Under the pieces are notes generated by a model. That model ran no database searches and was not told the DNA's origin. It saw only the letters and a list, made by a program, of their open reading frames with translations. Shown here piece by piece: positions 61,246-64,000 of a stretch of 64,000 nucleotides of DNA. Both the position numbers and the translations under genes were made by a program. Position 1 is the first letter of the stretch. Each line of letters begins with the position of its first letter. The stretch covers positions 1 through 64,000 of the forward strand of contig NZ_JAHTMR010000019.1 in the NCBI RefSeq assembly GCF_019200975.1, given 5' to 3'. Source of the stretch: Pseudomonas sp. PD9R. GTDB lineage: Bacteria; Pseudomonadota; Gammaproteobacteria; Pseudomonadales; Pseudomonadaceae.

Positions 61246-61330
61246 TGTTATTCCTCCTGTAGGGTGATCGATCATGCCTCGGGGGCCACTTCTCGCTCTG
61301 TCAGCCAGGCGACAATCTTTAGGAGTTTTC

Positions 61331-62017
61331 ATGGATATGCAGGTTTGGCGTCCGCGTCTGATGCGCGGCCAATGGTTTAGCCATCTGCCTGTTTCCTTAC
61401 AGGATAGTCTGCTGGCCGCCGCCAGGGTGCGGCGCTTGGGGCCGGGCCAGCGATTGTTCCAGCGCGGCGATCCGCCGTGTGGTTTGTACGCGGTGCTCGA
61501 AGGCGCGGTGCGTATCGGCGCCGTGAGCGAGCAGGGCAAAGAGGCGTTGCTGAGCCTGGTGGAGCCGCCGCACTGGTTCGGCGAAATCTGCCTGTTCGAT
61601 AGCCTGCCACGCACCCACGATGCGTTCGGCCTGGGCCAATGCACGCTGCTGCACATCCCGCAAACCGTGTTGCTGGCATTGTTGAATGAACAGCCGGCGC
61701 ATTGGCGACATTTGGCGTTACTGATGAGCCAGAAGCTGCGCATGACCTTCATCAATCTCGAACAACTGAGCCTGATGCCGGCCCCGGCACGGCTGGCGCA
61801 TCGCTTGCTGATGATCGCCGAAGGTTATGGCGAACTCGAAGAACCTCGTCGCGTGTTGCAACTGCCGCAGGAACAGCTTGCTTCAATGCTGTCACTGTCG
61901 CGCCAGACCACCAATCAGATCCTCAAGGATTTGCAGGGGCAGGGGATATTGAATCTGGGTTACGGCGAGATCGAAATCCTCGATGCCGAGCGATTGCGGG
62001 CGCTGGCCACAATCTGA
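61331..62017 (+). CDS. Crp/Fnr-family regulator
   Basis: This 228-residue regulator has an N-terminal cyclic-nucleotide-type beta-roll (LGPGQRLFQRGDPPCGLYAVLEGAVRIG in part) and a C-terminal helix-turn-helix (LPQEQLASMLSLSRQTTNQILKDLQ in part). No Fnr-type cysteine cluster is present. TAGGAG lies before ATG 61331. It is divergent from the Mpo1-like gene, which it may control. Confidence 0.88.
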   Translation: MDMQVWRPRLMRGQWFSHLPVSLQDSLLAAARVRRLGPGQRLFQRGDPPCGLYAVLEGAVRIGAVSEQGKEALLSLVEPPHWFGEICLFDSLPRTHDAFGLGQCTLLHIPQTVLLALLNEQPAHWRHLALLMSQKLRMTFINLEQLSLMPAPARLAHRLLMIAEGYGELEEPRRVLQLPQEQLASMLSLSRQTTNQILKDLQGQGILNLGYGEIEILDAERLRALATI

Positions 62018-62033
62018 CTTGTTGAAAAAATCC

Positions 62034-62122
62034 CTGTAGGAGCGAGCTTGCTCGCGATAGCGGTGTGTCAGCTGACATCAATGCCTTGGACAGCCCAATC
62101 GCGAGCAAGCTCGCTCCTACAG
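62034..62122. repeat. REP pair, GAGCAAGC family
   Basis: CTGTAGGAGCGAGCTTGCTCGCGA and TCGCGAGCAAGCTCGCTCCTACAG are perfect 24-base arms. Confidence 0.9.
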
Positions 62123-62228
62123 TTGATTTGTGGTGGTTTCAGGACGCACGACAGGTCGAGAAGAAAAATTGTAATGGGCATCCGGGTCTAAGGCGCTTAG
62201 CCTGTGACCACGACAATCGAGGTGTGCC

Positions 62229-62594
62229 ATGCGTGTGCTGTTAGTGGAAGACGAACCCGAGATCGCCAAACGCCTGGCCGATGGCCTGAGCGAAGCGAGT
62301 TATGCGGTGGATGTAGCCGTCAATGGCATGGACGGCCGGCGCTTTATCGAGTCGGGCGAATATGAGCTGATCATTCTCGACGTCATGCTGCCGGGGCTCA
62401 ATGGCTGGCAGTTGCTGCAACAGATCCGCAAGCTCGGTGAAACACCGGTGCTTTTTCTCACCACCAAAGACGGAATCGAGGATCGCTTGCGTGGGTTGGA
62501 GCTGCATGAGGATGACTACCTGCTCAAGCCGTTTGTCGTGAGTGAACTGGTGGCGCGGGTGCGCAAGTTGTTGCGGCGGGGGCAGGGGCGCTGA
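62229..62594 (+). CDS. Receiver-only response regulator, apparently truncated OmpR type
   Basis: This 121-residue protein is a full receiver domain: acidic pocket E7/D8 (LLVEDEP), phospho-acceptor D51 (LIILDVMLPG), T79 and K100 (YLLKPF). It ends in ELVARVRKLLRRGQGR, which is the linker that normally leads into an OmpR DNA-binding domain, and then stops. No winged helix or kinase follows; a REP pair starts 27 bases on. It may act as a phosphate sink or partner-binding receiver, or be a gene that lost its output domain. Confidence 0.85.
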   Translation: MRVLLVEDEPEIAKRLADGLSEASYAVDVAVNGMDGRRFIESGEYELIILDVMLPGLNGWQLLQQIRKLGETPVLFLTTKDGIEDRLRGLELHEDDYLLKPFVVSELVARVRKLLRRGQGR

Positions 62595-62620
62595 GGTTTT
62601 TTGGGTGTCTGCTCTATCGC

Positions 62621-62706
62621 CTTCGCGGGCAAGCCTCGCTCCTACAGGATCTCGCCAGTCGTGAGCGCGACATTAACCCGTAGGAGCGAGGCTTGCCCGC
62701 GAAGGG
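62621..62706. repeat. REP pair, GCAAGCCTCGCTCC family
   Basis: CTTCGCGGGCAAGCCTCGCTCCTACAGG and an inverted GTAGGAGCGAGGCTTGCCCGCGAAG lie directly after the truncated response regulator. Confidence 0.9.
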
Positions 62707-62737
62707 GCCAGATCAGGCAATAGATCTCTCGGATCTA

Positions 62738-63742
62738 TCACCGCAACCCATCCCGAAACTGCCCCGGCGTCATCCCGGTCCAGCGCTTGAACGCTCGACT
62801 GAAACTGCTGGTATCGGCAAACCCCAACAAATAACTGATCTCACTCAACGAGCATTGCGGATCGCGCAGGTGCAGCAGCGCGAGGTTTTCGCGGCTCTCG
62901 TTGAGCAGCGTATCGAACCGATAACCTTCATCCGCCAGATGCCGCTGCAGGCTGCGCAAGCTCAGGTGCAGCGCCTTGGCGATGTGCTCGGCACTGGGTT
63001 CGCCTTCGGGCAATTGCTCTTCAATGGCATCGCGAACCTTGCGTTCCCAGGTCAGTGGCTTGAGCTGCGCCAGGGTGCGTTTGAGCACGGTTTCGTTGTG
63101 TTCCGCCAGTTCCGGGTTGGCGTCGTCCAGATGGCTGTCGAAGTCGACCAAGGCAAATTCCAGCCGGTCTTCATCGGCAGAGAAATACACCGGCGAGCGG
63201 AAGACTTTGTGCCATTGATGTGAGTCCTCAGGTTCCGGGCGACGCAGGTACACCGCCAGCGGGGCGTAGTCACGGCCCAGGCGATTGCGGCAGGTGCGCA
63301 CATAAATCGCAGTGAAGGCGTCAATGGCTTCGAAGGCCGGGGCCGGGGTGCCCTGGGGTATTTTCAGGCGGAAGTGGTAGCGATCCTCGGCGCGAGTGAG
63401 TTCCAGTTCCAGGGCATCGCTGACCACTTGGTGATAACGCACGATGCGTTCGAACACTTCGCGCAAACTGCCGCTGGCCACCAGCGCATAACCCAGCGCA
63501 TGAAACGTCGTGGGGCTGACGAAGCGCGAAACGCGCAGGCCAATCGCCGGGTCGCCGCTGACCTGCACGGCGATTTCCCACAGGCGCGTGGTGGCGGACA
63601 ACGGATAACGGGCGTTCGGGTCGTCCATCAGTTGCGGGTCGAGCCCGGCCTGGTGGCACAGGGCTGTGCTGTCGAGGCCCAGGGCATCGAGTTGCTTGCG
63701 CAGGGCGCGGGTCCAGCTGGCGAGGGAGGTCGGTTCAGTCAT
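62738..63742 (-). CDS. AraC-family regulator with arabinose-binding-like N-terminal domain
   Basis: This 334-residue regulator has the PF12625-type sensor half (LSATTRLWEIAVQVSGDPAIGLRVSRFVSPTTFHALGYAL in part) and a C-terminal AraC DNA-binding half with two helix-turn-helices (IAKALHLSLRSLQRHLADEGYRFD and LSEISYLLGFADTSSFSRAFKRWTGMTPGQFR, in part). It is divergent from the desaturase-like gene at 63843, separated by 100 bases. Control of that gene is the simplest reading. Confidence 0.9.
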   Translation of the reverse strand: MTEPTSLASWTRALRKQLDALGLDSTALCHQAGLDPQLMDDPNARYPLSATTRLWEIAVQVSGDPAIGLRVSRFVSPTTFHALGYALVASGSLREVFERIVRYHQVVSDALELELTRAEDRYHFRLKIPQGTPAPAFEAIDAFTAIYVRTCRNRLGRDYAPLAVYLRRPEPEDSHQWHKVFRSPVYFSADEDRLEFALVDFDSHLDDANPELAEHNETVLKRTLAQLKPLTWERKVRDAIEEQLPEGEPSAEHIAKALHLSLRSLQRHLADEGYRFDTLLNESRENLALLHLRDPQCSLSEISYLLGFADTSSFSRAFKRWTGMTPGQFRDGLR

Positions 63743-63842
63743 GCTGATTGGCGCTTCCGGTCAACAGGTTGGCGTTCACGGCTACCACGTTGTGAAGATT
63801 CACAAGGCAGGATGCAAACATCAATAACCAGAGGATGGAAGC

Positions 63843-64000
63843 ATGGACCGTACTTCTGCAAGTCCCCAGCGACTGAATGCAGCTCAGCGATCAGCACATA
63901 TTCGTGAAGTGGTACTGGCCAAGGGCGTCGCACTGCGACAGCGCTACCCGATTCTCAAGCATCAAGACGCCCTCGGCGCGGGCATTCTGGCCTTTGCGCT
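63843..64000 (+). CDS. Start of a probable fatty acid desaturase (partial)
   Basis: The first 52 codons are present and the gene runs off the window. The protein begins MDRTSASPQRLNAAQRSAHI, then REVVLAKGVALRQRYPILKH and QDALGAGILAFA, the last part being the start of a TM helix. From memory this N-terminus resembles soluble-loop beginnings of Pseudomonas membrane desaturases. No histidine box is in view, so the call is tentative. GAGGATGGA lies ahead of the ATG, and a divergent AraC gene is upstream. Confidence 0.5.
   Translation, partial: MDRTSASPQRLNAAQRSAHIREVVLAKGVALRQRYPILKHQDALGAGILAFA

Noticed and set aside
60721..61755. 344-codon minus-strand frame extending the Mpo1-like gene by 170 residues
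   Set aside because: The AGGAGG site and family start at 61245 decide the shorter form; the extension is antisense to the Crp/Fnr gene.
7390..62710. CRISPR-like regular repeats
   Set aside because: The recurring 20-25 base units are inverted REP pairs scattered between genes, not direct repeats with regular spacers; no cas genes are seen.

Overview
The window looks like a Pseudomonas chromosome of the fluorescens group. The support is: two Pseudomonas-type 5S rRNA copies, a lapG-lapD pair, an mgo/pvf-type signal cluster, an oscA-sbp-cysTWA sulfate operon, a gabD-gabT-regulator-cyclase-desA-GGDEF/EAL order that recalls P. aeruginosa PA0265-PA0286, and many Pseudomonas REP elements between genes. 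Most of the window is GC-rich. A markedly AT-richer block lies at about 38.2-47.0 kb. No similarity search could be run, so all names rest on motifs, gene order and family knowledge.

Layout. 0-1 kb: tail of an rRNA operon with tandem 5S genes, each followed by its own hairpin, then a frameshifted TonB receptor remnant. 1.2-6.8 kb (minus): four closely coupled genes matching mgoB-mgoC-mgoA-mgoD (pvfABCD), which are known to make a diazeniumdiolate/pyrazine-N-oxide type signal. 7.4-11 kb: a GntR/FCD regulator, then lapG and lapD for biofilm adhesin control by c-di-GMP. 11.3-12.3 kb: a candidate structured RNA in front of a DUF6124-type gene, and a small protein carrying a 9-nt tandem repeat. 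12.5-16.2 kb: a TauD-like dioxygenase with its own sulfonate/taurine-type ABC importer. 16.3-21.6 kb: a LysR regulator and an EmrAB-OMF drug-efflux operon whose outer-membrane gene has taken a 99-bp REP-like element in frame. 21.7-25.6 kb: a GT39-like glycosyltransferase, a slipin/NfeD pair, a YbaK-type deacylase and DUF2789. 25.7-26.0 kb: an orphan Phd/StbD antitoxin with a truncated toxin. 26.1-31.2 kb: a five-gene MarR-AaeB-AaeX-AaeA-OMF operon in which every gene overlaps the next.

31.2-38.2 kb holds ordinary envelope and redox genes: a DUF945 protein, a Rieske-FAD reductase, a YbhB protein and a vWA lipoprotein. At 38.3-47.1 kb is a probable old genomic island. A degenerate copy of the 3' half of tRNA-Arg(CCG) lies at 38.33 kb in the same orientation as the intact tRNA at 47.02-47.10 kb. 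Between them are a GT2 glycosyltransferase, a broken and an intact SMR-type flippase subunit, a GT-C-like membrane protein, a group II intron remnant, a predicted alkaline-phosphatase-fold protein and an O-antigen ligase-like protein. This set suggests modification of a surface glycan.

47.4-64 kb is core genome again: gabDT (GABA degradation), an HDOD response regulator, two c-di-GMP enzymes around the desaturase desA, the sulfate-starvation operon oscA-sbp-cysTWA behind a strong inverted repeat, an Mpo1-like protein, a Crp/Fnr regulator, a response regulator that stops where its output domain should begin, and an AraC regulator divergent from a desaturase-like gene cut by the window end.
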